From NCBI GenBank assembly GCA_950295325.1, contig OX485803.1, positions 50,421,554-50,485,553 of the forward strand: a DNA stretch of 64,000 bases. Direction: 5' to 3'. This DNA comes from Polytrichum commune. Its lineage: Eukaryota > Streptophyta > Polytrichopsida > Polytrichales > Polytrichaceae. The position numbers were made by a program, and so were the translations under genes. Positions 31,399 to 44,500 of this stretch are shown piece by piece; within the stretch, counting starts at the first letter, position 1, and the number at the start of each line of letters is the position of its first letter. The notes below the pieces were generated by a model. The model was not told the origin of the DNA. It ran no database searches and saw only the letters and a program-made list of their open reading frames with translations.

Positions 31399-34300
31399 GT
31401 TATTCAACAAACCTCAGGGAGGTAATCTACTATTCCATGAGGAGCCAGATAGTAAAAGTCAGCTCAGCAAACCAAATACGGCAGGCTTGTCAGTGAAAAG
31501 CAGCTCTGTCGCTGTATAGTATATGCAGTATTACCCCCAGGGCTTACATACAATTAATATTCATTCATAGCTGCATAATGAACACCTGGGATGAAGACAA
31601 AGATTTAGTACCATGGTTTCTTCCAAACTCTTCAAAATGGTGCATTGGTACATCATACTTACAGGGGCTCTACCATGACTAATTACCAGCACAACTGCAA
31701 CAACAACTTCCACCTTTTTCGGATCTGCATGCGCTTGGTAGCTAGGAGACATGTGCAACACTGTCTGCAGGTAACCAATCCATTTAGACAAGAATTTTTA
31801 AACTAGGATATGTACTACAAATCCCAAATACTAGAAACCTTGAACTTGGACAGACATATAAAGCAACATTAAAGCAATAGTAGGGGTCGATTAGGAGGTT
31901 GTGATGATATTACGGGCAATAATAGCCTTGTACAAGGTAGTAAGCTGATTTTGCACTACTAGCTAGAGTCATCTCATGACCAATTTCCTTGGACTTACAT
32001 CAGACAGAGGAAGATTCCACACTTTGTGAAGACGTAGGATCATTAGCGGAGTGCTGCTGATGATCATAATATGGGCTGGCAGGGCTAGCGTTACCCTAGC
32101 GCTAAAGCGTTACAGAATGTCTAGAAAGTGGACAATCTGTTGCTCTAAACCCATTAGTGCCTGCAGGCCCGGATGACCCAATTAGTCTAATCACCATAGA
32201 TTTCTCTGGTGCGCTTCTAATCTGCGCATAAAATTGGTACGTAGACCTCATGACCACTGTCAGGTAGACTCAATATTGCACCGGAGGTGGGCTATCGTGC
32301 ATCAAGGCCCCCTTTTTTTTTACTATCTAGCCTGCAACCCATGATTCAAGATCAGTGGAAACGTATATATTGAAAAGAGGCAGATTTTAACGAGCAAAGC
32401 TTCGCCATACAGGAATGTGGAGAATTAATCATTTAACTGCCGAGGAGAATTGTATTACCAGGCAGGAGCTGATCATCCACTATTGACTATAGAGAATGAG
32501 GAATTTTGAGCACAAGGGAGGAATACTATGGCTGCACCTGCACTGACGAATATATGTCCCGCACCTTTACCTAATGTGGTGGTTTAAAGAAGTAGATGCC
32601 AAGCAATGCAGTCGACAGTACAATGATTCGACGAAGTTGCTGGGTTAGTGCGTGATGTTGACTGTAGTTACGTTACCATGGCGCTCTCTTTATGAGATGG
32701 AAGTCATGAGAATGTTGACAGCAGTTAATGCGCTAGCTGCACCAGTTGGGCCTGGCCTGTCTAGCTCCACCAGTTGGGCTGGACTGGCTGGGCTGGGCTA
32801 GGCGGGGGAGGGGAGGGAAATGGCAGGGGATCCGGGCATTAATGACCCAAGGAGGCAGGGCTAAGTCTGTTGTTTCCCGGCCTGTCACCTGCACTGGCCG
32901 CCTCGCAGCACAGGTTGAGAACCCTCTGGGATGGAGATCCTTCTTTGCCTTGCTCTCCCTCCTAACTCTCCTTTGAAACTGTAAGTAAGGAACGCATGGG
33001 GCAAGCATCCAGCTTCACCTGTCGAACTGAGCTACCGCCTGTGAGCTGCAGCCTTTCAACGACATCATGTCGCCTGGTCGATAATAACCCAGCTCCTTCT
33101 GCTTATAATTAATTACTACTGATCTGCAGATTACATATCTTTGCAGTATCAGGACCCCATCAGGACCACATTTAATTAAGGCCCAGGTTCTATCTTGTGC
33201 AGCATGCTACGGCCGGCGCTGTTGATGTCATGCTGCCGAATATGGGTGTGTTATGGGCTATATAGTGATCCAGACTCCAGAACTGAGCATGCCGCACAGG
33301 ACTCCATACGGATGACGTTTGGTTCAGGCAAGCAGCTAGAAGAAGCTGGCTATGGATTAGAGTCTTTCCTGAAACTTCATGCAAAGATGAAGGCCATATC
33401 CTACTTTCCTGAATAGTTTAGGCACTTTATTCGCCTTGTCTTGAGATCCATTCTGTCCACCGTCGACATAACCACAATATCTTTAGTATCAACAAACCTT
33501 TGGAAAGATACGATCAGAAGCCAATTTCCATCTAAGCAAATGTAGTGTATATATTGGACAACCGGTTTGTAGCTGGTTTGGGAACTTCAGTGACGAACTT
33601 GACCCTTGCTGTTACAAACGCAAAAGTGGTTAATGGTAGTGTATCGTGTGACATTAGTTTGTATAAGATCATGCATTGACTGAGGAAAGGGTGAGCAGGA
33701 ATGGACGTGCACTCGTAGGCCAGTATTAAAACTAGACTGGATGCTAGACAGGGCCGAAGGGATTGCTGAAGTTATATGCATGGGCAGGTGATAATCAGAA
33801 TACTTTAGAAGATGTAACTAGTACAGATCATTCAGAAGCACAACATCTAGCTCTATGAATACCGCCACCTGTTCTACCTTGTGTACAGACGAAAGTAGTC
33901 ACCGCAACCAAATGAAAGAATGTTAAGAGTACTTAATTTTGCCTTTGAAATCCATCGCACTCCAGGACATAGTAGGTATTAGTGGCTACTGAGCTGTTTA
34001 CAAGTCATGAACTTCACATACCTGGACAACATCGAGATATTGTGTTGAAGCAGCTGGCTCTACTGTAATAAGACTCAAAAGACTTACACCACAGAAATGC
34101 CAACATTGCACATCGCAGCCGTTGCACAAGAAAAGTTCAACAAGTTAATGATTTCAGCAGTCACACCTGGGGCACAGGTGATATATTAGGGCCACAAAAG
34201 TATATATATTTTTAGACACATGATGTTGAGAAAAGGAGAGAGTCACGAATGCAAGAAGCTCATTAAACTGAAAGAAGACCAGCTGAATGATGATCTGAAG

Positions 34301-34405
34301 TTAGTATTTCAGCAAGTTCGAAGGCCGGTCGACCGGACTTTTGCTGGAGCTGGTAACAACAGATGAGCAGGGAGAATGCCCTTCGACGGAATGAAGTGAT
34401 TTAAA
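31399..34405. other. Intergenic stretch, no recognised gene
   Basis: Moderate GC, with a GC-rich patch at 32730-33000 whose frames on both strands are shadows of composition. TAGCGTTACCCTAGCGCTAA (about 32088-32107) is a short imperfect palindrome. I see nothing else. Confidence 0.4.
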
Positions 34406-34846
34406 ATGATTCTATTGATGACATCAGCTTTATTCCCTATCAAAGCTGCACATAATGACGCAGCTTGCAATAAGCAGGCCTATTGTAAGAAAGAGATACT
34501 TGTAGTCATCGTCACGTTCAAAGTGGACAGATTGGAACAAAAGATGTCCACAGACCATGAAGGAAGCTATCGAAGAGCTGCAAGAGACCAGCAGGCTGTA
34601 AACAGACTCGCAGCTCACATAAAAGTTTCTCAACCTGGTCAAGTAACAGATCATATGCGGTCCACAACATTCGTGAGACTTCAAAAGAGACAATCTCGTG
34701 ACAATGTATGCCCCTCTCAAACTGCACTTCAGGATGTGTCAAGGTATCCATATTTCCTTACAAATGGTAATGATCATGTTAGCCTAAGAGTCACAAGAAT
34801 GGCTGCAACTGTGATAAACAGCCACAGTTTCTTGAAGCGAACATGA
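34406..34846 (+). other. 146-codon open frame of uncertain reality
   Basis: An ATG-initiated frame without recognised motif. It has a basic, Gln/Arg-rich middle (RRAARDQQAVNRLAAHIKVS) and a hydrophobic start. Two long frames oppose it on the minus strand (34430-34720, 34518-34751), which argues for chance openness. It lies 1.4 kb beyond the 3' end of the DREB gene. Confidence 0.15.
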
Positions 34847-36284
34847 AGACCTCCTACAACAACAGACGCCTTGTTCACAGTTCCTCAGGCAGAAGCCAAG
34901 CGTCGAGTGCTGCCCTCGGTTGATTCAGGTACTGGTGAAACATCCATACCTACATTGAACCACATACTTTTACATGATTTCTACATAGAGAAGTACTTCA
35001 TGACATAGATGCAGTATGATCTTGCGGATTCCCGTTGAAGACATTGTTCTCAGTTGTCATATTGATACATCTGACTAAGATAGACAGTTAACAAAGAAGA
35101 AACATCTAAGGGTTAGAGGACAATAAAGATATCTGAGTAACCGGATTTCTGGAAGATTGATAGATGGCCACCAGTGGAGACATGATGTATACACCTGCTG
35201 AAATTTTCAAAATTGGTCTGAGCTTGCCGTTGCAAATGCACGAGCAATCTTGATACAGCAATCACCCAGCTGGGTCAAAAGCCCCAACACCAAAGGTATG
35301 CAGACATAAAGTTTTTGTCAATCAATCATGAACACTGAACTAAGAATTAGTATGCAGCGCCATTTCAATCATCAACATACAGTGCCCAATCAGATGCTTC
35401 AGCACAACAAAGGGTTCCAGTAGCTCCTGCCTTTGGTAAGCTGTAGTTCTGTAAAGAGATCTCCTGCTTGAAACAATGTATTTGTTTAAAGTGAAAGAAC
35501 GTCGACAATATCCCTACATACACCATATTCCTTATTGAGTCTTGGAGAAATCTACTGATGGGCACATCCACCAAGTCGAAGGATGTCTCAATGAATTTTC
35601 AGGATCGGCAAAAGTACATTGTTTGGAATTGTACGTTACATATTGGATACCTTTCAGGACTACAAACAAAGATATAACCTTACCTATAGAGGTTCATATT
35701 ACAGACACTGGTTTCTGATGTAGTAGCCTCTTCATGCATGCCCATTTCTAATACAGGTAAAATATACCAGTTACAATAATCGTCACCTGTACAGGTACTC
35801 TACTGGTCAAAGGTTAATCACATTCGAGTGTAAAAATGCGCATGAGTTAAGTTGATGCTTCAACCTGGAGCTGGATGCAGAAGGCTTCTCAGTCCAAAAT
35901 TCGCCTTCCTGACTCTCGAAAAATCATCAGAAGCTGTGCATGGGCCCGTGGACCTGGCCATCCTGAGTGAAGAAACTGTGCTCTCTTTTGATTGCGACAG
36001 GAAACTTGTTGCAGTTCACTCCAATAAACTGGTTCATCATGTTGTTCGTGGTCGCATCAAAGCATTGGACTAGTCATGATGCAGCATCGGCAAGGGGGCG
36101 CTCCGAAGCTGTATGGAGGTTATGTCGGAGGAAATGTCAGAGAAATAGGAATCAATCTCGTTTCGGAAGTCTGCATGAAATCTATGCCTGCAAACGTTGA
36201 GAACAATTATCCACGAGCCTTTGAAACAACTCATTCTGCAGCAGCAGCAGCACTGTGAAGAAATTGTTAGCAGTGACGGAGCTG
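34847..36284. other. 3' flank of the DREB gene
   Basis: No other gene is recognised. A (CAG)5 tract lies at about 36236-36252, about 35 bases past the stop codon on the gene's 3' side. No strong polyadenylation motif was identified on the minus strand close to the stop. Confidence 0.35.
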
Positions 36285-38051
36285 TTAGAAGCTCCACAGA
36301 TGCGGCTCCCAGCCAGTCATCCCATCGTCGCCATCTATGGCAGAATCAGGATCCGCGACCATAGACATCGGAGGAGGTGTGAGGCACATCCCGTCATACA
36401 TGCTGGTCAACACGTTCGGTAAATTGAAGATCAGATCCTCCTCCACGTACATAGCGGAATTCCGTTGCGATGATGTGGGTCCTGATCTATCTGCTGCTGC
36501 GAAGTTATCTGCAGGTCCAGCACCTGATGTTCCCTGCAACTGCTCCCTTGTGGGGATGAGCTCAAACGATGCCCTGCCTTCCAGAAATCTGTCCAGCACG
36601 TCTGGACATGACAATGGTCTTGTCTCAACCTCAATCTCCTCCACGCTAACACCCGAGCTGAATTCGGAGCCAATGTCACTCATTAATAAGGGTGGAGCAG
36701 ATTTCGTGGAAGAAGGGCTATCAGCAACGTCTGTGTGAGTCGACATCTGCAATCTATACTGTTGCTCATCCACACTGCTGCTAATAATTGCTTCCGGCAC
36801 TCTCTGCACCTGAGCTCCACGCAGATGAATATGGCGATGTTGTTGATGATGATGATCACTGGAGCTTGCAGTGGACGTCGAAGTAGTGCTCCGGGGTGAG
36901 CTTGGCACAGCCCACTGATCGGACAAAAAGGCTGACTCACCTAACCCCAAATCCTGCTGCTCAGTTTTGCAAGGGTTGAACACTGTTCGACTTCGGCTGA
37001 TGGCCTGAAGATGGTGATGATGATCACTAGTCGGCGAAAACTCGGAGGACTCATACGTTTGGTCATGATGATGAGTGAGAATAGTCGGAGCAGAAGAAGT
37101 CATCCGTGAGACTTCGGCAGCTGATGATGCTTCCTGATGCATTGAGTTATTATAGCTGCTTCGGTGCAACTTAACCCCTCGGGATGAGAATCGGCTGTTT
37201 GCAGCTAAAGTGGCAGCTGCTTGGATGGATTTGTCGGACAGGTCCTGGGGTTGAGGGAGAGACTCTGAAAGCTTCGGGAAGTTGAGCAATGCGCTCCCAC
37301 CTCGCAACGCAAGTGCTGCTGCATCGTAGGCTCGTGCAGCCATCTCTGGTGTCGCGAACGAGCCCAGCCAGATCCTCGATTTCTTCTTCGGTCTTCGAAT
37401 TTCTGTCACCCAGATGCCCCAGGGCCGCTTCCTTACACCCCGGTATAGCGGATGGCGAGTGTCACCCTCCACACCGAGCTTCGCCTTCTTCCGCACCATT
37501 GGCTCCGCAGGTTGCTGATGTTGCTGATGCTGTTCTTCTTGCTTCATCGAGGCTTTCGTTGAGCTTGAGGAGTTCCTCCGGTGCACCTGCGGAACCTCCT
37601 GCTCGGGTAAGTGGTCGGTGCAGAGTTCCATTTTCGGGGATTGGTCGAAGGTGTTGAGGATCTCTGCTTCAGGTGGTGTTTGGCCAGAAATGTTATGATC
37701 GATATAACCCTTGTTGTCGCCTGCCAGGAGGTTAGGATTCATATTGGAGCGATTACTGCTGCTTCTGCTACAGTTGCTGAGGAACGCCTTCGTATGGAGT
37801 ATGGAATCAGGTCGAGAGGATCCACATGGATTCTGATTATCCGGGAACTGCGAGGTGGTGGTAGTGGCGGTGGTGCGTGACGGCTGGGTCTCTAAAAAGG
37901 GCATTTTCGAAGGCGGGGAGAAAATCGGCATGGAGAGAGAATTGGAGGGAGCAGCACGGAGAAGTTTGAGAAGGTTGGAGGTGCTCTTGACTGAGTTTAG
38001 TGAAGAGGATTTTTCCACCATGATCACTACCCGGTATGTGATTCCCTTCAT
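36285..38051 (-). CDS. AP2/ERF transcription factor, DREB subfamily (A-4-like), long form
   Basis: A sequence-specific nuclear activator/repressor family; DREBs bind DRE/CRT sites (core CCGAC). The frame is uninterrupted for 588 codons from ATG at 38051; an in-frame stop lies upstream at 38091-38093. ATG at 38021 (578 codons) has the better context (A at -3, G at +4) and may be the true start. Counting from the upstream TTG at 38087 as residue 1, the single AP2 domain is at about 214-271: [49 protein letters not shown]. Domain position 14 is Val, as in DREBs; position 19 is Arg instead of the usual Glu. A basic RKKAK (199-203) is a likely nuclear signal. [10 protein letters not shown] (288-297), [19 protein letters not shown] (549-567) and the C-terminal HLWSF match motifs of the A-4 group, the last resembling LWSY. 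The rest is Ser/His/Gln-rich and disordered. Intronless, as usual for DREBs. Angiosperm A-4 proteins are typically less than half this length. Confidence 0.93.
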   Translation of the reverse strand: MKGITYRVVIMVEKSSSLNSVKSTSNLLKLLRAAPSNSLSMPIFSPPSKMPFLETQPSRTTATTTTSQFPDNQNPCGSSRPDSILHTKAFLSNCSRSSSNRSNMNPNLLAGDNKGYIDHNISGQTPPEAEILNTFDQSPKMELCTDHLPEQEVPQVHRRNSSSSTKASMKQEEQHQQHQQPAEPMVRKKAKLGVEGDTRHPLYRGVRKRPWGIWVTEIRRPKKKSRIWLGSFATPEMAARAYDAAALALRGGSALLNFPKLSESLPQPQDLSDKSIQAAATLAANSRFSSRGVKLHRSSYNNSMHQEASSAAEVSRMTSSAPTILTHHHDQTYESSEFSPTSDHHHHLQAISRSRTVFNPCKTEQQDLGLGESAFLSDQWAVPSSPRSTTSTSTASSSDHHHQQHRHIHLRGAQVQRVPEAIISSSVDEQQYRLQMSTHTDVADSPSSTKSAPPLLMSDIGSEFSSGVSVEEIEVETRPLSCPDVLDRFLEGRASFELIPTREQLQGTSGAGPADNFAAADRSGPTSSQRNSAMYVEEDLIFNLPNVLTSMYDGMCLTPPPMSMVADPDSAIDGDDGMTGWEPHLWSF

Positions 38052-38916
38052 GCAACTCAATTTTGGTCCAACAGGAATCAGGATCAACCGCTAGACTCTA
38101 AGAAACTTTGTGCTCAGCACCAGCTATCTCCTTTCAACAATTTCCTCCCTCCCTCATAGCGCAGTAGGAACTTAATGTTTGCTTCAACCTCCTATGCTGT
38201 CTTTCTCCCACAAAGTTGAAATTTTACCACCGAAATATAATGTTAATAGTCTCAATCTTTAGGTTAAAAATTGGACGAGCTTCAAAGATATTCTGAAATC
38301 TCCTGAAGCTCGCATTCTCTAATAGTTGACTTAATGTGAAATTTGCCCTTTTTCTGAAAATTTGGCAAACGGTTGTTAAATCGGAGTCAGTCCCTCTTGC
38401 AAGAAGATCACCTACCAACACTCAATATTATTTTACACAGTTGACTAGCTCAGGAGTGACAGCGGTGGCAAGTAGGAAAAGTTGGCAACACTACCCGAAT
38501 AGCTGTTAGTTCGGAACACCGTGACTTGCATTCGGCCAGTCAATTTGGAGCAGCCTCTCGTGGTCGTGGGAACCATTTCGGTATCTGCTGATGCTAATTC
38601 TCAAGTTTCAATCCTGATGCAATTAATCGAATACTGCAGTGCGCTGACTACAGCTCAAGGAACCCATTTCGGTGTCTGCTGATGCCTATTCTCAAGTTTG
38701 AACCCGCCCCAAACTCTGAAACTCCTCTATGTCATCACCTGCTCATCTACTGCAAAAACAGGTGGATGTGACCGATGGTTCTCCCTAGTACGTATCTCTC
38801 AGTTCACAATGCAGGTGGCTGTCTGGACGGTCAGCATCTGGTGCATCACTAGTAGAGAAATCTCTTATCCCAACCTGGATAATTAGCTGTCTGACCTTGA
38901 ACCCTTAAATATATGA
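38052..38916 (-). promoter_or_regulatory. Probable 5' leader/proximal promoter of the DREB gene
   Basis: A TATA-like ATATATTTAAG (minus strand) lies at 38904-38914, which would give a leader of about 830 nt. Nearby is a loosely duplicated passage: CGGTATCTGCTGATGC at about 38579-38594 and CGGTGTCTGCTGATGC at about 38669-38684, both followed by TATTCTCAAGTTT-like words (90-bp direct repeat). The start site cannot be fixed from sequence. Confidence 0.35.
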
Positions 38917-40189
38917 TGAAGGTGATCCCTCAACCAGCTTAATCTTCATCCCTGATATTTCAATCGGCAACTTTCAACAGACTAATAGCTGATTCAGAGA
39001 TGTACAGCACGGAACCAGCCGGCTCTATAAGAGCTTGCCTACTACTTCATGCTTCCTCCTCCTTGGCTGCAAATGCGGCGATCACCATTTACGATTTTTT
39101 GCCCACCTTAATCCTTCCCGTCACCGCATCTTCTTCCTCCTGCTCCCCGTGACGAGTCAAGCCAGTTTGGCTGAATTTAATGCTGCAGCTTTCTGTGTTT
39201 CTCTTTACCTCGTTGTCCAGCTCTCGATAGTGATGTGGTGGGTTGTTCATCTCTTTCCTCCGTATTCCCCTCTAAATATGTGTCTCTCTCTTCTCTCTCT
39301 CTAACCCCCTCCCTCTCTGTCAAGTCTCTGCCAAGTGTCTCCCCTGAATCTCGCTCCCCCTTCCCTGCTCCTCTAGTCCAACTTAAGCCTCACCGCACTT
39401 GGTGCCTCAAGTTTTGCTAGTCCTCCATCTTCCTGGTTACGAAGGTCTCGTCTCCCGCCCATACCACAACGCCGTTCACCGCCCCGCTTACTAGAAGAAG
39501 AAGAAGAAGAAGAAGAAGAAGAAGAAGGAGGCCAGTACTCTGGGATGATGATGATGTTGCATCCAGGACTTCAAGTAACTCTACACAATTCCCAAGCAAC
39601 CTTCACATAGGAGTAGCTTAGCTATCTCTTCCTCTCTCTCCAGGCTCTCCCTTTCTCCCTCTCTCTAGCTCAAAATCCTAGCGTGGGAGAGATGAACCTG
39701 TTTGTCCTCCCTCCTCCCTCTTTGTTCTGCAGGTTGGCCTTTTTCTCCTTCTCCTCCTGCTCCTGCTACCGCTGCCACCTCCTGTTGCATGGCTTTATGG
39801 TGTGGGGCCAGTGCTACAGATGCTCGATGATTCCCATCGCTCTCGGTCCAGCACAGGATTGCGGACAATCCACGAGTCTTCACCACTCCTGCTGCTGCTC
39901 TTGCTCCTGCTCCTCCTAGTCCCAGCCCCACCCCCTTCCCCTACTCTTTCTCTTTCTCTTTCTGCTCCTCTTCTTCCGCCTTGTGTCGATGATGATGATG
40001 CTGCTAGTGCCACTGCTGCTGCCATAGCACACGACTAAGCTTGACTTACATGTGGTAGAAAGGTAGAAGCTCCCATGTCCCGTGCTGCCCTGCGTGCGTC
40101 TGTGTATGATGATGGGCTCCGAGCTTTCCTTCAGACATCGTGGGCCCTGCCAGACCTCCTTCCCCAAAACTCCTGCTTTCTAACTTAGA
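38917..40189. other. Pyrimidine-rich (plus strand) upstream region with CT and AAG microsatellites
   Basis: CT-rich tracts lie at about 39278-39320 and 39627-39665, and an (AGA)n/(GAA)n run at about 39494-39527. Many long but low-complexity frames on both strands (poly-Leu, poly-Ser) are products of these tracts and are not called. On the DREB strand the tracts read GA-rich, as often seen in plant promoters and leaders. A divergent plus-strand transcript cannot be excluded. Confidence 0.45.
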
Positions 40190-40417
40190 CCACACCGAAT
40201 ATGATATTTAGTGTGACTACCTATTTGGATTTACATGGTGCTATATTTTTTTACTATTGAAATAACTTTCAACCAAGTGAAGTCGTCAATGTTTTATAAT
40301 GTCCAAACTAACCAATTTAACATTTGTTAGTAAAATATGAGATGTATAGTAAATAGATATACTCTAGCATCGCGTAATTCCAAATAGTGAGTCATGCTAA
40401 ATATCATATTTAGTGTA
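40190..40417. mobile_element. TIR element, CTACAC family, diverged copy
   Basis: Left end CCACACCGAATATGATATTT then AGTGTGAC; reverse complement of the right end AGTACACTAAATATGATATT then TAGCATGAC. The interior shares ATAATGTCCAAA and GCATCGCGTAATTCCAA-like words with the 31.2 kb copy (GCATTGCATAATTCCAA). Non-coding. Confidence 0.75.
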
Positions 40418-41333
40418 CTGCACCCACTGCCTCGACTCCAACAGAAGCCCAACTTCCTTGAAGTTCCCTCTGCCCCTCGCCATCCCCCCCGGGCTCCCCT
40501 CCTTGCTCTCCTCCACTTATATGTGCAATTAGGTTGCCTCTTTACTCATGCAAATTACTTTGATCAAAATTGGATTACAAAATAATATAACTTTGTTTAT
40601 TCATTTGTATGGAAACCATAGTAAATATATTCACTTTGGTAAACAAATAATTAAATAGTGTGGATTCAGGGGTGTTGTGAGGCCTAGGCCCATGTAGGCC
40701 GGGCCTACCCTAGGCTAGAGTGGCCCATCTGAAGCTTAGGCTCAGGAGAGACTTGAATTCCTTTGAAATACAATATACTCCCAAAAACATGTTTAGCAAG
40801 ATGCCTTACGTCCTAATAAGTGCACTCGAAATAATGGAATTTATCAGAGGAAATATGCATGGGATAAAATGACATTTTTCCTAAAAAAATATGCACTGGA
40901 TAAAATTGATTTCCCAAGCGGGCCTACCTTGAAAATCAAGGCTGCCAATGCCCCTCTGTGGATTGTTAATATATTGGTGTGGGGCAACCTAATAACACAT
41001 ATCAATGTATATAAGTGTGGACCTTGTTCAGTTACTCATCATATTTGGTCACTCATCCAAGTCGAGGTTACCTCCAACAACTCTCTTGTATTTCTATCCA
41101 CGCATACAAAATTTCATCTAGTAACCCGTAGTTTATATCCATGACCACACCGATTATGGCCAATAACCAACTTGAGGAGGTGGATGATTCACCGCTTCCG
41201 TGGCTCCTCATCCAAGTCCCTCCTCTCGATGGTTGTCTAGTTCTTAAATGAATAGGTGTATTTGAGTGTTGTGTGGTTGGGTTTAGATCTAAGAAAGGAT
41301 TTTAGATGGTTGTTGGCAACTTGGCACATAGAA
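40418..41333. other. AT-rich non-coding stretch
   Basis: A palindrome-rich GGCCTAGGCC...TAGGCCGGGCCTACC passage lies at about 40680-40712. GTATTTGAGTGTTGTGTGGTT at about 41259 starts a dispersed repeat shared with 43.2, 45.1 and 57.2 kb. No gene. Confidence 0.4.
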
Positions 41334-41570
41334 GAGGAGGGAATTTTGCATACAAGCGTACCTCTCATCCACCAATAAAAAAACTTGAATATAGGTTTGT
41401 GGCTAATTCATCTCAAATGACTTAGACTAGACTATTTTGGGGTCTTTATAACTAATTACAATGTCAAATAAACTAAAAAATGTGCCCCCAAAATATTGAT
41501 GTCAAGTGTGCATAATAATTTAGGGTTTTTATGTTGGATGAATGAAAGGTACACTAACTCCTCTCTCCCC
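41334..41570. mobile_element. Inverted-repeat element, GAGGTATGC family, copy 1
   Basis: The left arm (GAGGGAATTTTGCATACAAG then CGTACCTCTCATCCACCAATAA) and the right arm (TTATGTTGGATGAATGAAAG then GTACACTAACTCCTC) are inverted relative to each other around an AT-rich centre. The same arrangement recurs at 50061-50276. Arms of about 50 bp match at roughly three quarters of positions. It is a plausible MITE. No target duplication was resolved. Confidence 0.6.
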
Positions 41571-44500
41571 TTAAAGACATCACGTGGTTCAAAGAGAGTG
41601 GACTTCTCAATAGTCAACATTTTGAGGGAGACCTATGTAATCATTTAATAAGAAAGACAACAATCTTCACTTTGATAATGAATATGATACCCATATTATG
41701 ATATCCATGTGAGCTCCAAGAATATAAAGAAAATGGCTTTGGCCTCAATCATCTTGCACCAATCGCAGTGTGCTTCATATTATCCTTGAGGAAGTGGGCA
41801 CACATCTTAGAGTATTTGTTTAGTAATAGGCTAGGTGTTTACCAAAAAAAATGAAGGTGAGTATTGCACCTATCATGAACCATGACCTATAACATATCAT
41901 AATGTATAGGTACATATTCAAGTTTGACATGTACATATCTGGGAAAGAAGCCCATTATAGGTCATCTATGATTTTGAATTCAAGGATTGAAATCTAACAT
42001 CAAAATTTATTCATCTTGACTCCAAAAATAACAACCTCATTCATATTTAATGCTCATGTGTAATTTTTACTGTGTTATCAAATCTTTACATATGTTGAAA
42101 TCCAAAAAAGTGTTTGGCATAATCCCGACATACTAGGTGCCTTCACATCCTAAATGCTTGTGCTTTGTTAGATTCCCCCAATCACCTCTATTCCTAAAGT
42201 GTGCCACTTCTATGAAGTAATTTACATGGGGAATACATTATGCTCTCGAGTTTCCTAGAAGTATCTTAGGGTGGATCATGCAATCAAACACATCCAACTC
42301 ACTCAAAACACATCATATGGTCCAATGTTTTTTTTACAATTACTTCTTCAATGACGTGCATAATAATCTCTTCTTGATGAAAATTACCTCAAATTATGGT
42401 GGGTGGACATAGCTCATGGCTTTGCTACATCCACCAATGACCATAATACAATGCATGATTTCCATCAAAGAGAGATTATGATGTCCTCCATAAAGTTCTT
42501 ATAATGAACCACACATTAATTCATTCACATCCACCTCACTTTTAAGAAATGATGTCATATATTATCCAACAAACTTTCTATAAGGTGAATCTAGAAGTTG
42601 TGCATTACTGTGTAGAGAACAGGGCACATGTGCCACTAACAATTTGAAAACTTTGAAATTTTTTTTTGGATATATAATACAGTGTCTAGTCCCTATAAAA
42701 GGTGAAGTAGCTCTACACATAAAGCAATTTCCCCCCCCCCCCCCCGTGGACATGGCCATGGATGTTTTACAAACAAACATTTTATTCACTCCACCCCCCT
42801 AATGGAAACATGAATTCTTCTTCTTCTTGATTGTTTTGGTTACAAATCAACATTGCATGCTAGATACCTCCAGACTATATGAATTGATCAGGAACTATAC
42901 ACTTGGTAGAATATTTAATGGCCTTGAAGTGCTTCATAAGTGCAAATATTAGCAATGGTGTTGTTTGTTTTAATGTGGGGAATGCCATAGGGCTTGAAGT
43001 AGTTCTCTATGAAGAATTGTGTTCGAAGCACTCTAAACCACCATCGCATGGGAGCTTGGTTCAGATGCTTGTGGTCTCCAGATGTAGTGAGTGATACCCT
43101 TTCCAATCTCTAGATACTATGGTGACGAAAACCACCTATAACTATAAGACAAGTGGGCCTTATTTGGTTAATTTTCTTAAAAGGACACCCAAATTTGAGT
43201 GGGATGAGTTAGATGTTGGTCTAACAACGGACACTGGAAGAAAAAAAAAATCACGAAAATTAGCCTACGTACTCAAATTATGTTAAACATTATGGCTCAG
43301 TAGTCAGCATAAATGGGGAGGCCTCTATGATCATTTGCAAATAGAGTGGATCTTCAATTTGATTCAACAGATAAGATATTCATAATATGAGCTCCAAATA
43401 ACATCAGGGAATGGTTGCTTCTGTGATTTGGATAATTTGCCTTGTCGTCAAACTCGCACTAATCAAGCATTTCATATCTTAGGAGAAGTGGATACAAAGT
43501 GGAAAGTGTCAATTTTATCCCGACTTACATTGGCTGATAAAAATCCAATACTAACGAAGTGCCTCATAATATTATCCAGCCTATAAAATCAAAATTTTGA
43601 CAAGTCATATGACCGCGCAACGTGTCCATATGTCGTTTTAACAAACTACATATTGATTTAACAATTCTATGTTTATATTTTTTTAAAGCACCCTTGATTG
43701 AGTTCACTTTCATCTCAGTTTATAGATGGTTGATGACTCATGTGGTATACACGAGTGGGAATTATAAATGAATGAATTCCTATCACACTTTTCAGTTTAT
43801 TCTTTGCACACAACTTCTTCGAAGTTATTGATGTAGGTATGACATTTAAACCTATCATGAAGTCTACTTTGACCCAGGTCAAGGCTCCTTTAGAATTAGA
43901 ACCCACGACATGATATGACAACTCAATGTACAATAAGTGACCAACTTTATGCTTATAGACCTAAATTGCTTGCCACACTTCTCAATATATGTGATGCACC
44001 ATTCTAAATCTCAAGTGCTTTCATGTATGTGACACTTCCTATAAATCTCTAAGCTACACTCAAGCCTTTCTCACATAACAACCCCCATTGTTCACTTGCT
44101 ATAAAACAAATGTTGGAAAGTTAGAATATTTATTATTCAATAAGAAAATGCAGGATTGTTGTCAATGTCAATTTGAAGATCACATGTCTATAAATGATCT
44201 CCTAATAACTTGGTAAACTTCATGTCACAATCAAGCATATTATTTAATAAACTCATCACCAATGTAGAATATATACGTTCCACGTGAAAAACAGTTAGGT
44301 GTGATAAGCACATGTAGATTTATGATGTTTCAAGAGACACTAGTAAACAAGGAGTATTTGTGGGCAATATGCATAGAAAATTATGGATGAAATAAAAATT
44401 GATCTGAAATCAAAGCATTTGTGAGTCAATTTGACTTTTGCGCACAGAATGATAAGCAAGACCTACTTGTCATGTTTCGTACAATTATGATGTAATGTGC

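Noticed and set aside
36337-37880. Plus-strand frames of up to 133 codons inside the DREB gene
   Set aside because: They are shadows of the minus-strand coding sequence, which carries the AP2 domain.
39417-40167. Several frames with poly-Leu, poly-Ser or Arg-rich sequence on both strands upstream of the DREB gene
   Set aside because: They are translations of CT/GAA microsatellites and overlap one another on both strands.
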